In this document: in pieces, positions 35,050-46,505 of the stretch
Layout of the letters: every line of letters starts with the position of its first letter
Position numbering within the stretch: the first letter of the stretch is position 1
Source: Phalacrocorax aristotelis
Taxonomy: Eukaryota > Chordata > Aves > Suliformes > Phalacrocoracidae
Length of the DNA stretch: 64,000 nucleotides
Assembly (NCBI RefSeq): GCF_949628215.1
Contig: NC_134280.1
Span: 48,944,621 to 49,008,620 of the forward strand
Reading direction: 5' to 3'
Notes under the pieces: generated by a model
Told to the model about the DNA's origin: nothing
Databases searched by the model: none
The model's input: the letters and a program-made list of their open reading frames with translations, nothing else
Made by a program: the position numbers and the translations under genes

Positions 35050-35753
35050 TTAAACAGGTGTAATGAATTAAGAAACTGTAATACAATAAGAAAAAGTACA
35101 ATTATGAAGCCATGCTGTGAGACAAAGCACGGAACTCAGTGTAGTCAGAATTAGGATGCTGTAAATATCCAGAACTTGTTTCTGAATTACCTGACTAAAA
35201 GTCAAAGGTGATTTGCTTAAAGTCAGTAGAATTATTCCGTGAGGAAAAAAATATGTGAGACCAGAATCATGGCTTCTAGCATAGTTCACATCATTTCATA
35301 ACATGGCAATTCACAATACAAAGCCCTCGAATAAAACCAAACAAAACAAGATACAAAATGTGATTGTATAAAAACTACAGTCAATACAATTACAGAACAA
35401 TAAAATTAATTACTGAAGGATTTGTACCAAGTATTAACAAAAAAAGAAAACGTGAAGGTTTGAAAGAGTACCATGAATAAAAATGTATCCATATTTCTAA
35501 AGCCTCTTCAAAAAGCTTAACAATAGACTGCGCAACCAAATGATGTGCCTGTCTGCAGTCAGAACTTGTTTGCCTTCTGATGCATGGCTGTGTACATGCA
35601 GCACTGTTATCCCTGTTTACAAAAGCTTCACTTGCAGGTACCTACCCTTTCAGTGTGTTTGTTCTAATGAGTTCAAAACTCTCAAAGAGGGTCTCTTGAC
35701 TTACAGAAGATGTCAACAATGGGGAAAAAGAGGTTTAAACTAGATTCAGGAGA

Positions 35754-35783
35754 AAAGGGAAGGGAAGGGAAGGGAAGGGAAAA
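35754..35783. repeat. (GGGAA)n microsatellite
   Basis: About six tandem units of the pentamer AGGGA/GGGAA inside the putative RAG1 3' UTR. Confidence 0.92.
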
Positions 35784-36395
35784 CATAGCAGTCATTCTCT
35801 ACTCAGCTATCCTGCCCAGAGCTGGTAGAGTGTGAAATGTGTCTTGATGGCTTACTAATATTTCCCAAAAGAATACTTTCACATGCACCACATTCCTCTG
35901 TCCCCATGCAGGTTCTGTTCAGTCTGATGAGCTACCCCAGGATATAAGCCTCATCTTGAGAAATACATATATGGGTAACACTTACTAAACCCTTTTGAAG
36001 GCAGTGAGACGAATCACTTGCTGTTACATCAGCAGCTTGTTAAAGTGAATTTGGAATTTGAAAATGTCAGCAGAGTCACTGAAATTCCCTGTGCAAAATG
36101 AAGCAAGTCTGGGCTGTCACTCCAGTGGCACATATGTATTGCAATGAACGGATTACTTGGGGGTGAAATTTACTTCTGTGCAAAAGGCAGCAAAAACTGT
36201 ATATACCACTTCAATGGAGTGAAAATCACCATGAGGTGAGTCGAGGTTGTTAAACTGGGCCCTAGGTTATTCAAGCAGAGTCAAGGATGAAAGGTAAGGT
36301 AATACTGTTGTCCCAAATATACATATAGAGGAAAAAGAAAAGTGTGCAACCATTTGCATAATGAAATATATGCCAACCAAAAATGCAAACTATAT

Positions 36396-36536
36396 CTGCA
36401 TTTACTGCTAAAAGATGCTCTTTATACCTGATATTTATACTCCCTGGAAAACTTGTTGTCTGCATTTATTGGTAAAGAATAATACTTATGTAAACCTGGT
36501 ATTTATGCTCTATGGGAAATACTTGTTTTATTCAAA
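36396..36536. repeat. Imperfect tandem duplication, two ~65-77-bp units
   Basis: Units at 36396-36459 and 36460-36536 both open CTGCATTTA, contain (T)ACCTG(A/G)TATTTAT in the middle and end in a GGAAA...ACTTGTT block. They differ by substitutions and a small insertion. Confidence 0.75.
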
Positions 36537-36694
36537 GAACTGAAAAAACAAAATTAATCCAGAAATGAACACTCAGTAAGCGTAGATGTACATGGTACAT
36601 CACACAAAAGACACTGTAGTCCATACGACTGCTTAGAAAAGTAAATGTTTTAAGTAAAAGGCATTATTTCCAACTGCAAATTTTGACATAATGA

Positions 36695-36754
36695 TAAGCT
36701 ATATTTTAAAATGCTAAGCTATATTTAAAAATTCTAAATTATAGAATACTTTAA
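36695..36754. repeat. AT-rich tandem repeat, 20-bp period, three copies
   Basis: Copies begin at 36695, 36715 and 36735, with consensus TAAGCTATATTTTAAAAATN. The third copy is degenerate. Confidence 0.75.
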
Positions 36755-38516
36755 AAAATAGTATTTTAATTAATAAAATTGAACAACATAATCGGGATAA
36801 CACTTATATTTGTACTAATTACGAACACTTAACTCTATTTTTTCACTGTCCATAAATGGTAAATACCAGGCCCTCAGAGTAAATAACATGAACAAGATAC
36901 TACTAAACAAACCTCAGACCATTAATTCTTTAAGTTTGTTGTTCACCGACACTCACAAACCAACTTCTGCCACATCAAAATAAAAGCAAAAAGTGGATTC
37001 TTTTATATCTGTGCTTTGATTGTTTCTGCATTTAGTCTTGTTTCAGAAATATTATGCCAAACACAGTAATGCTGTAGCTACAGGTGCAAATCTGAAAGGC
37101 TAAGTGATTCCAAGGCATCTCAGGTACTTTTGAGTATATTTCATGAAAATGTCATTGAGTGAAATTCATATAATTTTAGTATATGAATATATGAAATACC
37201 ACTTCAGAAAGGCAAATACCACCAACAAAATTGTTCATCTAATATAGTACAGAGGAATGCTGACTAAACATTGTGGTAATAATGTAAAATACAGTATGCA
37301 GTAATTTCAAGACAGTTCATAGCTTTTTAACTAATCTTGTATGCCAACTATCTTTGGGGTTAATAAATATTATTACTCTTTTTTGGAAAATTAGACTATG
37401 AGTGTGGAGTATCCCCAGGTGTGAAAACGCTCTATAGCAGATACAGTTGGAGCACATCAGCAGCGGTCAGTGAAATATCCTAATAGAGAAGATCAGAACA
37501 CTGGTATTTATGTGATCAGGGTAATATCCATATCTTGAGAAATGGGTCTGCTGTGATTAAAGTCACTTGGTAAAACTGTGGACCTGCTGGTGTTAGTGAC
37601 AATTTACTGGTGACGTCAGCAAGGCCAGGAATTCACCCAATAAAACTCTACTAATACGAATTATGCTATATACTGAAGTTACCATAGAAATCTAAAATGC
37701 TTGTGAAGCAACAAGCTACACAGCAGAGCTTGAATGTACTTTGTATAGTGAGATAACCACAAGGCACTGTACATCCTGATTTAGGAGCACAAGTTTGCAT
37801 TTTAGAGTAAACAGACTATGATAAAAATATCTTTAAAAACTTCCAGTTACCTTTCCTATATCTTCATATAGTAAATTAGCATGGTGATACCACCATCTGC
37901 TCCTAAGCAGTACTACAATATAAATGTTAAATAATAAAAATACTTTTTAAAGTTTGCAAAATCAAAGTTTGCATCTTCAGTCAGTATTTTATACAAAAAT
38001 AACTGAACTTTATCCCAAAACAATTACTCAAGTGTCTCACTGATGAATCTTTACTTATAAAAGTCAAAGGACTGTCAATAAAATAATCAAACCCTCTTAA
38101 AAATTAAATAGCAAAATAGTTTTTTAAATGCAGACAGAACAAATAGCCATGCTCCCTTTTTCAGCAACTGACATAACTGTCCAGAATCATATTAATTCCA
38201 AAATACTACTTTATATAAAACCTTGTTTACTTTGTCTTTCTCACTTACAAGCAACACTCTAGAACCAAAATAAACTGAAGACCCTTTGCAATTTGCTTCT
38301 GCTTTCATCTCACATAACAACTGGTAAATGCACCACAGCATTGCCTCTTGGAAACACCCAACAGATGTGGTGTTCATTAAACTGCACTCACCACCTTTAA
38401 AAGGGGGTGTAAAAATGATCATTTCAGACTTCCCTGTACCTCTATAGGCCTGAAAAAGAAGCTGCCTCCTTGCAGGAAGACACCATCACAAACCCAACCC
38501 CAAATGTGTTTTACAT

Positions 38517-41500
38517 TTAGAGTTCCGCTGAATCATTGCCTTCCAAGACCTCCAGTGGCAAGGAGTCACCTAAACTATCCTCTGGATCAATGGTGAAGCC
38601 CTGGCTTTTTAATGTTTTATGAGCATTCATGAACTTCTGGAGGTACTTAGAGGTATATAGCCAGTGATGCTTCAAGACATCCTCCATCTCATAGCATTTG
38701 GACTGCCTGGCATTCATTTTTCGGAACCTCCTGAACAGTTTGTTTCCAGACTCATTTCCTTCACTTGCCCAGGCCCCAATGGACCCATCTCTTTCAATGA
38801 TTTCAGGAACATGAGCAAGGGTTTTGTGGAAATAATTTGTAATCTTGCCTTCATATCTGTACTTGAACTTTGTTGATAGGAGCTCAGCAAAACGCTGTGA
38901 ATTGTAGCTATACTGGCAGAGCAATTCTGGACACTCCTTGGCAGGACAGGAAGATCGCCACACTGGCTTCATCTTCAGATAAAGGTCCATTAGTTCTTTT
39001 AGGGCTTCATGCCTTTCCTCACACTTTATTAATTCACATACTGCCTCTACGGTCTCCTTGGACATTAGCTTTCTAGCAAAATTTCCACTCATCCTCATCA
39101 TAGGCTTCAAGTTCATCTTCTTCCTGAGATGTTTATCAAGAGCCAACTGCCACCTCTTCCTCTCCTCTTTAGACACATCAGGATTCTTATAAACTTCACC
39201 AATCTCCATCTGGAAAATCCTATAAAATTCTGCTGCATTGCCAATGTCGCAGTGCAGTGCATCTATGGAGGGAACGGTCTCAATAAAAGGTTTGGCTGAA
39301 ACACCCTTCACTCTGTCACGGAGCTCATCAACAGATTCATGATATGGGTTGGACCTCCATATTTCATATCGCTCCAGATTTTCAGCATGGTTCCTGGTTA
39401 TCGAGTGGAAGACCAAATTCTGGGATGCTTCCAAGCGGGTTGCGTCACAGAGCGTACAAATGTAAGTGGAACCTGAGGCCTCCAGCCCTTCCACTTCACG
39501 CACGAGCTTCTCATCATATCCTGTACCCCTAAAGATGAATTTGAATGTTCTCAGGATGCCTCCCATTTCAAGTAGAAGTTCACTGTTTTTCATAGCCTCT
39601 CTTTCTGCTATGAGGGGGCTCAGGATTGCTGTCAGAGTTTCATGATCCGATTCATCAGCCAGCATAAGGCACAGGGGCTTGCAACACAACTCTGAATTGG
39701 GCTTGACTTCTTCAAAGATCCTCTTGCTTTCATTCCCATGTGATATAGCGATATTCATGACTGTGAAAGAAAAGCGAACAGCCTTCTCTGGGACAGCAGG
39801 CCCGCTTCCATGCTTCTCACTGACATCTCCCATTCCATCACAGGACTCTTTTACTACCACAGTGAAGGGACCATTCAAATAGTCATCCAGGTTTTTTGCT
39901 TTCATGCCTTCCAAGATCTCCTCCTCCATGTCCTTTAAGGCACAAACCAAAGCTGCATCATATCGAAATCTCTTTGCAATTGTATCTACTGGGTAGTCAT
40001 CAACTGAGAGTGGCAATCCTGATAGTCCATCTATAATTCCCACTTCTGTGTTAGTGGATACATTTTTCAAGGGAGGTTTCCACTCGAATGGATGGTAACC
40101 TGGCAGGAGGGCTTTCTCAGCAGTGCGAAGAGCATGCAAAGGCTGGAAGATCTGCCTCCCAGTGACAGCTTTTACCGTTCTGTACATTTTATGATATTGG
40201 CTACAGCTAAGAAATGTGTTGACTCGGATTGCCAGGCAGACAGCAGGGTGAAGTCCAGATCCCCTTCCTTGCATTATAGCCTCCAATTCATCTGCTTGTT
40301 TGTGTTCATTTTTTGCTCTTAAAGCTAGTAGGAACAGTGTCATGCATACAGCCTTGATATCGCCACCCTCTTCTTTCTCAGCAAAAGCCTTGACCTGACG
40401 TTTCAGCTCCCTCAGACGATGTTTCTGAGCTCTCCTGGTCAAAGACAGGAGATGCTGCCTTGGTCGGCCGCCTTTATTTATGTAGCTGTAGAGCTCCCTA
40501 TCTTTCATCTCCTTGTGGCTGGAGAGGTGTTGGCCATATTTTCCATGCAAGATCTCTTCATCACATTCCTTTATAGGGCACCTTATACCCAGGCTATCAA
40601 GGATGTTCAGGAAGGATTTCACTGGGGTGACCAGATCAGTAGGGAAGCAAGGATACCAGCAGGAAGGGCAATAGCTGCCCATAACCTTGATACATTTAAG
40701 GATGCAAGTTCTGCAAAATAAGTGTCTACATGTTGTTTCCACTGGATCTGCCAAAATATGCTCACAGATCTGGCAAGAGATGGATTTAACGAAATCTGCT
40801 GGGTAATCAACTGCAAGCAGCTTGGTGCTGAGATGTATATTCTTGCAATTGACAATCTCTTTCATTAAATTTTTGTTGTTTATCTGTGCTTGGTTCTTTA
40901 CACCTCTGTTTACTCGAGCACGTTCTGCAATGACCTTCACACGTTTGCCGTGTTGTACACTGGGTGGTGGCTGGCTTTTTCTCTTGGCTCCCCGACTGGT
41001 AGTGTGGCACACATCACAGTTTGGGGAATGGGGTTGCCACTCCATCGTGCTGTTCCTAGGAAAATATACTTCACATGGAGTATTACTGAATTTTCTATGG
41101 ATAATACTCCAGCAGTTGTGACAAAATCGTGTGGGGTGGATAGTATCAACATCCCCTCGCACATCAATCTTAAAAACCTTAGCGATAAGATCTGGCCAAG
41201 AGGTTGCTTTTTTCTCTTTCTTTCTCAGAAGCCACAGAGTTTCATCATCTACTGGCCCATGCACTGGATGAGTTCTTTTGTTACAATCAGTTTTAAATGA
41301 AACTCCACAGATGCGGCAAAGTTGCTTCAGGTTGTTCTGATGAGCTTTATTGTCTTGTGTTTTCAAGTCATTGGCATCTTTCTTAAGTGCCTGTCTATTG
41401 CCCATTAAGTCCATCTTTTCTCCTCTTGGCACTGCTTTATCATTACACAGGATGATTTCTTTGTCTGAAGAAGTGACCTCTTCTGCATGATCTTTGTTTA

Positions 41501-41630
41501 TGTGCTGGGTGTCATCAGAAGGTGTTTTTTCAAATGGTCTCACTTTAAACAGCTTGAATTTCCATTCAGAAAATTTTGTATATGGATGCTGAATTTCTTC
41601 AGGCAGGTCCATCTGTGATGCTACAGACAT
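38517..41630 (-). CDS. RAG1: RAG1, V(D)J recombination-activating protein 1 (catalytic subunit)
   Basis: A complete intronless coding sequence of 1037 aa, close to human RAG1 (1043). RAG1 binds recombination signal sequences and cuts DNA at V, D and J segments in developing lymphocytes, in a complex with RAG2. Seen in order: an N-terminal Cys/His-rich region (C105, C108; HNCW at 171-174); a C3HC4 RING E3 ligase at 286-324 (C286, C289, C301, H303, C306, C309, C321, C324) followed by a zinc-finger segment with C351 and C356; the nonamer-binding motif GGRPR at 387-391; and the RNase H-like core. Catalytic residues equivalent to mouse D600, D708 and E962 are D598, D706 and E960, each in a conserved context ([23 protein letters not shown]). 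The core is nearly identical to human, while the first 100 residues and last 30 diverge. The start [10 protein letters not shown] is 26 nt after the acceptor; M7 is an alternative. Confidence 0.99.
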   Translation of the reverse strand: MSVASQMDLPEEIQHPYTKFSEWKFKLFKVRPFEKTPSDDTQHINKDHAEEVTSSDKEIILCNDKAVPRGEKMDLMGNRQALKKDANDLKTQDNKAHQNNLKQLCRICGVSFKTDCNKRTHPVHGPVDDETLWLLRKKEKKATSWPDLIAKVFKIDVRGDVDTIHPTRFCHNCWSIIHRKFSNTPCEVYFPRNSTMEWQPHSPNCDVCHTTSRGAKRKSQPPPSVQHGKRVKVIAERARVNRGVKNQAQINNKNLMKEIVNCKNIHLSTKLLAVDYPADFVKSISCQICEHILADPVETTCRHLFCRTCILKCIKVMGSYCPSCWYPCFPTDLVTPVKSFLNILDSLGIRCPIKECDEEILHGKYGQHLSSHKEMKDRELYSYINKGGRPRQHLLSLTRRAQKHRLRELKRQVKAFAEKEEGGDIKAVCMTLFLLALRAKNEHKQADELEAIMQGRGSGLHPAVCLAIRVNTFLSCSQYHKMYRTVKAVTGRQIFQPLHALRTAEKALLPGYHPFEWKPPLKNVSTNTEVGIIDGLSGLPLSVDDYPVDTIAKRFRYDAALVCALKDMEEEILEGMKAKNLDDYLNGPFTVVVKESCDGMGDVSEKHGSGPAVPEKAVRFSFTVMNIAISHGNESKRIFEEVKPNSELCCKPLCLMLADESDHETLTAILSPLIAEREAMKNSELLLEMGGILRTFKFIFRGTGYDEKLVREVEGLEASGSTYICTLCDATRLEASQNLVFHSITRNHAENLERYEIWRSNPYHESVDELRDRVKGVSAKPFIETVPSIDALHCDIGNAAEFYRIFQMEIGEVYKNPDVSKEERKRWQLALDKHLRKKMNLKPMMRMSGNFARKLMSKETVEAVCELIKCEERHEALKELMDLYLKMKPVWRSSCPAKECPELLCQYSYNSQRFAELLSTKFKYRYEGKITNYFHKTLAHVPEIIERDGSIGAWASEGNESGNKLFRRFRKMNARQSKCYEMEDVLKHHWLYTSKYLQKFMNAHKTLKSQGFTIDPEDSLGDSLPLEVLEGNDSAEL

Positions 41631-41656
41631 CTGTGATCTGGCAGAAACCAGATCAC
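41631..41656 (-). other. RAG1: RAG1 5' UTR in the coding exon, with splice acceptor
   Basis: On the minus strand a pyrimidine tract ends TTTTTCTCTTTTTCAG next to 41656, so the coding exon starts 26 nt before the ATG. An untranslated exon 1 must lie further right. This matches the two-exon RAG1 gene known in vertebrates. Confidence 0.85.
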
Positions 41657-44600
41657 CTGAAAAAGAGAAAAAAGTTGTAAATTACCTTATCTTCCAAAAT
41701 TAATAATAATGCCATGGTTTTTAATAGAACAGTTCTAATCACCTTGAGAAGTGCTTTGAAAGTGAGTTATTTGTCCAAGACACCTACTGAATTAAGAGGC
41801 CCAGGTATGGCTGTCCATTCAGTACCTCAGATAAGTACCCAAATGCTTTTTGACTCTGATCCTGAGGCATCCACATGACTATCAGATCACCAATGTGCCT
41901 TACATAAATCCATTAGTCATCTGGTACAAATATCCAAAATTGCACCTTCCTTCTTACACCTGACTGAGCTTACCAAAAGTAAAGCTACCATAGACAACAG
42001 AATTACATTCTGAAAGTTTGGTGACCTTTTTATATGAAACTGAACTTCACTGGTGTCTGAAAGATAGAATTTTGTCTGCCTCATGCTATATTATCTGAAT
42101 CAGCAAGACCACTGCTGTCAGACCATTTCTTAGTCCTTGATCTGATCTGGTGTCTAATACATGCCATTTTACATGCACAGAGCAGCACATACTACTTGAT
42201 CCCAGTGTAGAATTCATTCAGGCCCCAGTTTTGTAAAGTACTGCAGCATATACTTAATGAATGTGAGTAGCTCCATTAAAATAGGAGGAGTGTATCCTCT
42301 GTTCATGCAAAGCGCTATAGTCCCCTGAACTCTAAAGGATAGGACAATATATACTGGCTGCAGATACGCTCTAGAGAGAATATTTATACATTTTAAGTTA
42401 GTCCTCTGTTAATGTACCCTGCTGAGCACTCTCTCTTTAAGGATTACTGGTACTTTTCAAATTTGATCCCAATTTTAGTTTTCAGAGATGCAGCCAAAAG
42501 TATTATCAATGTGGTTGCCACAGAAATGTGGTATTGTGTGAAAATAAATACAAGACTTTCACCTCAAACACTGAAACTTTTTGCTACTGCATCAGACTTA
42601 GAAACAAAATTGTGTAGAAACAACAAGAGTGACTATTTTTCATTACCTGGCTATGAGAAGTGCACCAAGTAAACAAACAGTATAGAGAAGATTCAATTAT
42701 TTTCTGATTTATTTTGGTTTTACTGATCTGGTTGGTGTGAGTAATAAAAATTAGGAAAACTATACATTAAGACTATAGACTAGAACTACAAATAATGTGG
42801 GCTGTGGTTTCTTTAACTGATTATATCGCCACTTAGCAATTCATATAACTTGCTAGTTCAGCATCTATTCAGAAGGTGTCCTTCATAAGAAATACATCCA
42901 AGTCATGGTCTAAAGTGATGATGCCCAGGGTGTTTCTGAGATTTTTTCATTTATAACCTTTTGGTAAAGCATCATTTCAGTACAGTCTTTGAGAGTCTGT
43001 TGGGAAAGGACTGCAATGCTTTGATTAAGTTCCAGATCCAGAATGACATTATCAGTCTGCTCAGCTCTTTCCTTAAAAGCTGTGTTTAACTTCAAAATCG
43101 TTCATTAGGCCTTGGCAACTAAAATTTAGGTTTGTTTTCTTCCCAGCTTCTCTTCATTTCGTCCTACTGAGAACAAGCTGCCCATACTGCTGCCCCATCT
43201 GCCTGCATTGCTCCTTCCAGCTGCCTATACTGCTACATATCTCTGTCTGCACTGCAGTCCCCTGCTGTCCATCACCAATCCAGCCTGGCAACATGCTTGC
43301 TTGTATTCTGCTGTTCACAGATCTGAAGTGCAGCTGTGCCCAGATGTATTCAGAGCATTACTACTGTCTTGCTTTCTTGGCTGCATCTTGTGGCAGACTT
43401 GGTAAAATCTGTCTGCTGAGCAATAACCAATTTGCCCCTCAATAGTCTTGTGTTTCTATTACCTGCAGAGTAATTGAATAGCTAGTTGCCCTATACTGTC
43501 CACAGATACCTTTTCCCTACGTAACACCCTATGCAATTTTGTGTAATTTCACCATCTCCAGCAGCACCTTCAGAATCTCTTAAACCATGAGCAATGCCTC
43601 CTCAGGGTGGTATCTTTGTCATTGTAAAGAAACAGCCAGCACCAAGTACATTTAGAGCAAAGCATTTAATACTTTCTCTTCTCTTCTAACCCTTTGACTA
43701 AATGTCACCTTAGTGCCATACTCATCTCCAAAGCCATGACCTAACTCGTGCTATTAATCGCCAACTCGTGTGAATCAGACAGGGTTTACCCCTGCTAAAG
43801 AAAAGTTCAAGCATTCTTTTCTTTTTTTGTCTTTCATTGAACATGCCCTGGAAGAAATGAATGACAAAGAAGCCCTCTCAGGTCACCCAACCTTTGCCTT
43901 CTGCAGTAGATAATTGTTGCCAGCAGGCTATTCATCAAACACTTTGAATTGCCTAGCTCCCAGGCAGCTGAGATTTGACCAGCTCTCTTGGGAGAGTTAG
44001 AAATATTCCCAGTGCTAGGAATATTTCCTGCTACACATGCTAAACTTGCGTGTGTTCTGTTATTTTTGTTGGGGGTCACACTGAACAATCTTTCTTCTCC
44101 CTGCTTGCCCCACTCAGATTCTTATGGAATGAATCCCAAGCATGAACCCGCAGCAGTGGTTATTTAGTCGACTGTGACAGCTATGTTCAGTTTAGCTTTT
44201 TTCTACCCTGAAGAGGGAAAATAAATCTCTTTTCTTCCCAGTTCACAATATTTCATACATTTCTGAAGACGAGCAAGATTGCAATACTTTTACCCACATC
44301 AAGGAAGGCCTTGCTTTATAGTCTCACTGAAGTGAACAGAACAATCTCTGAGGTGAGGAAGCACATATAAAATAAAATCATTGACCTGCACATTAAACCA
44401 GGAAAAGGAACCAACACTCAAATGTCCTACAAGCATCTGGGATGCTGCCATCAGTACTGCCAGCCTACCTTTAGCTCACTGTCAGTCTGTAGAGCTGCTG
44501 TTATGTCTGCCCGGTTTGCTCCAAATGTCAGGCTTGCTTGCTTTCTCTCCTGCGTGCTCTCACTTGTTCTGTGTTCCCTCTGCTTTTTAAAGTCACTACA

Positions 44601-45732
44601 GTGCTGTTTATCTCACTTATCCCTGTCCCTCTGAGCTCCCAGTATCACCCTGGTGCTAACCACAGGTTACTTCAACTAAACATAATACAGAACTCTCAAA
44701 TCCAGGTGGCACCTGGCAATTTATGAGGCTTAACCACAAAATTCATATAAACAAGGTCTTCTTATGTGAGACTCCTGGGCTCTGAGAGAAGTATGCAGAC
44801 TCTCTGAGGAGCACCTGCACTGTTTTTTAACACAAAGTTTTGCATTTGGCTTTCTTCTTTATAGTTTCAGAGCTGGTTTCTTCACTGTTAACTCTCAGAG
44901 AGGAAACCTGGTGTCTGGTCAGACGACTGTCCCACTTCAAAGCTATTTCATCGAAGGCCAATGGCCCGCTTCCTCAAGTCAACAGCAGCCAAGCTTCTGG
45001 GGTTTGGGTGGATTGAACACAAGTTTCACAAAATGTCCTTTCTTCTGATACCAGTATTTAATTTTCAAGGATATTACCTCTTTGGTGATGTACATCTGGG
45101 ATCTTGAGGGCCCTGGGCAGGAAGGATAAATCAATATAAAAGCTAACTATATACATGTTGAGTAACTACTAGATGATACTACACCAAGTATAGGCTACAG
45201 GCAGCCACAGACAGTGGACAGTAGAGCCTCTTTTCTGGAGAAGCCCAGTCAAACACTCATGGTTAGTTTGCACACAGCAACTGTCTCAAAAACTGACTTG
45301 AAGTGGAAAGAAACCAAATTCTATCACACAACAGCACCCTGTATGTTTTCAGTCTCCATATTGTGCAACAATTCTAGCAATCCATCAAGTTCACACTCCA
45401 GAAGCAGGAATTTGCAATAGCAGCATAACTACATAAACACCTACCCAAGCATTTCCCTTTCTCAGGAGACTTTGTGATCCTACAGGACTCAAATCCATTT
45501 CTGACTTGCACACTCTTCCCTGACAAGGTGGCTATGAGAGAGGCCACTGTGCTTTCACTGTGGCTCAGGATCTCCCAGTTAATGTGGCTCCTGCCTGACA
45601 GCATCTTACACAACACTGATGGCAGCCAGAGGGAAGATCAACAAAAGCTGTAATATTTGGCATTTCATATAGCAAAAAGAGGCAAGAGGATTCCCCCTCT
45701 ATTATCCACTCTGATCTTAAAATGTTTCCAAT
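41657..45732 (-). other. Inferred RAG1 first intron or 5' flank
   Basis: The untranslated RAG1 exon 1 and its promoter should lie in 41.7-48.7 kb, but I could not identify them from sequence. I see no coding exon or recognisable mobile element in this part. A CTGC-rich degenerate stretch at about 43175-43275 is the only compositional oddity. Confidence 0.45.
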
Positions 45733-46505
45733 TCTTAGAATCATAGAGTCATTTAGGTTGGAAACAACTCTAGGAACATCAGTTCCAACCATTAACATAC
45801 CACTGCCAAGTCCACCACTAAACCATGTCCCTGTCACATCTACATGTCTTGTCGTTACCTCCAGTGATGGTGTCTCAAGCACTTCCCTGGGCAGCCTGTT
45901 CCAATGCTTGACAACACTTTCAGTGAAGGAATTTTTCTTACTAATCTAAACCTCCCCTGATGCCGCTTGAGGCTGTTTCCTCTCGTTCTATCACTAGTGA
46001 CCTGGGAGAAAAGACCAACCCCCACCTCACTACAACCTCCCTTCAGATAGCTGTAGGGAGCGATAAGGTCTCCCCTCAGCCTCCTCCAGACTAAACAACC
46101 CCAGCTCCCTCAGCCACTCCTCATAAGACTTGTTCTCCAGACCCTTCACCAGCTTCGTTGCCCTTCTTTGGGCATGCTCCAGCACCTCAATGTCCTTCTT
46201 GCAGTGAAGGTCCAAAACTGCACACAATATTCAAGGCGTGGCCTCACCAGTGCCGAGTACAGGGACATGATCACTTCCCTACTCCTGCTGGCCACACTAT
46301 TCCTGATACAAGCCTGGATGCTGTCAGCCTTCTTGGCCACCTGGGCAGATGGCTGCCTCATGTTCAGGCAGCTGTCAACCAACACACCCAGGTCCTTTTC
46401 CACCGGGCAGCTTTCCAGCCATCTTCCCCAATCCATTCTTGTAAGATGATGTCTTCTTGGAGAAGTGGTTAATCCTGAGTTTGTGTGCCACACGAGAGGC
46501 CAACA
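45733..46505 (-). mobile_element. CR1 LINE fragment, 5'-truncated, with frameshifts
   Basis: The left edge reads TTAGAATCATAGAGTCATTT, a decayed CR1 3' end in minus orientation. Two overlapping minus-strand frames carry CR1 ORF2 C-terminal motifs: [34 protein letters not shown] and LEYCVQFW in one, and [20 protein letters not shown] and [19 protein letters not shown] in the other. The reading frame switches near 46200, so the element is broken by a frameshift. It is longer and more diverged at its 3' terminus than the copy at 19730. It lies within the RAG1 upstream region. Confidence 0.92.

Larger units (their letters stand above)
35050..38516 (-). other. RAG1: RAG1 3' UTR (inferred)
   Basis: About 3.5 kb of AT-rich, non-coding sequence downstream of the RAG1 stop on the minus strand. 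It includes a (GGGAA)n microsatellite at 35754-35783, an imperfect tandem duplication at 36396-36536 and a 20-bp-period AT-rich triplet repeat at 36695-36754. The UTR extent is inferred from poly(A) signals and from known long RAG1 3' UTRs. Confidence 0.5.
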
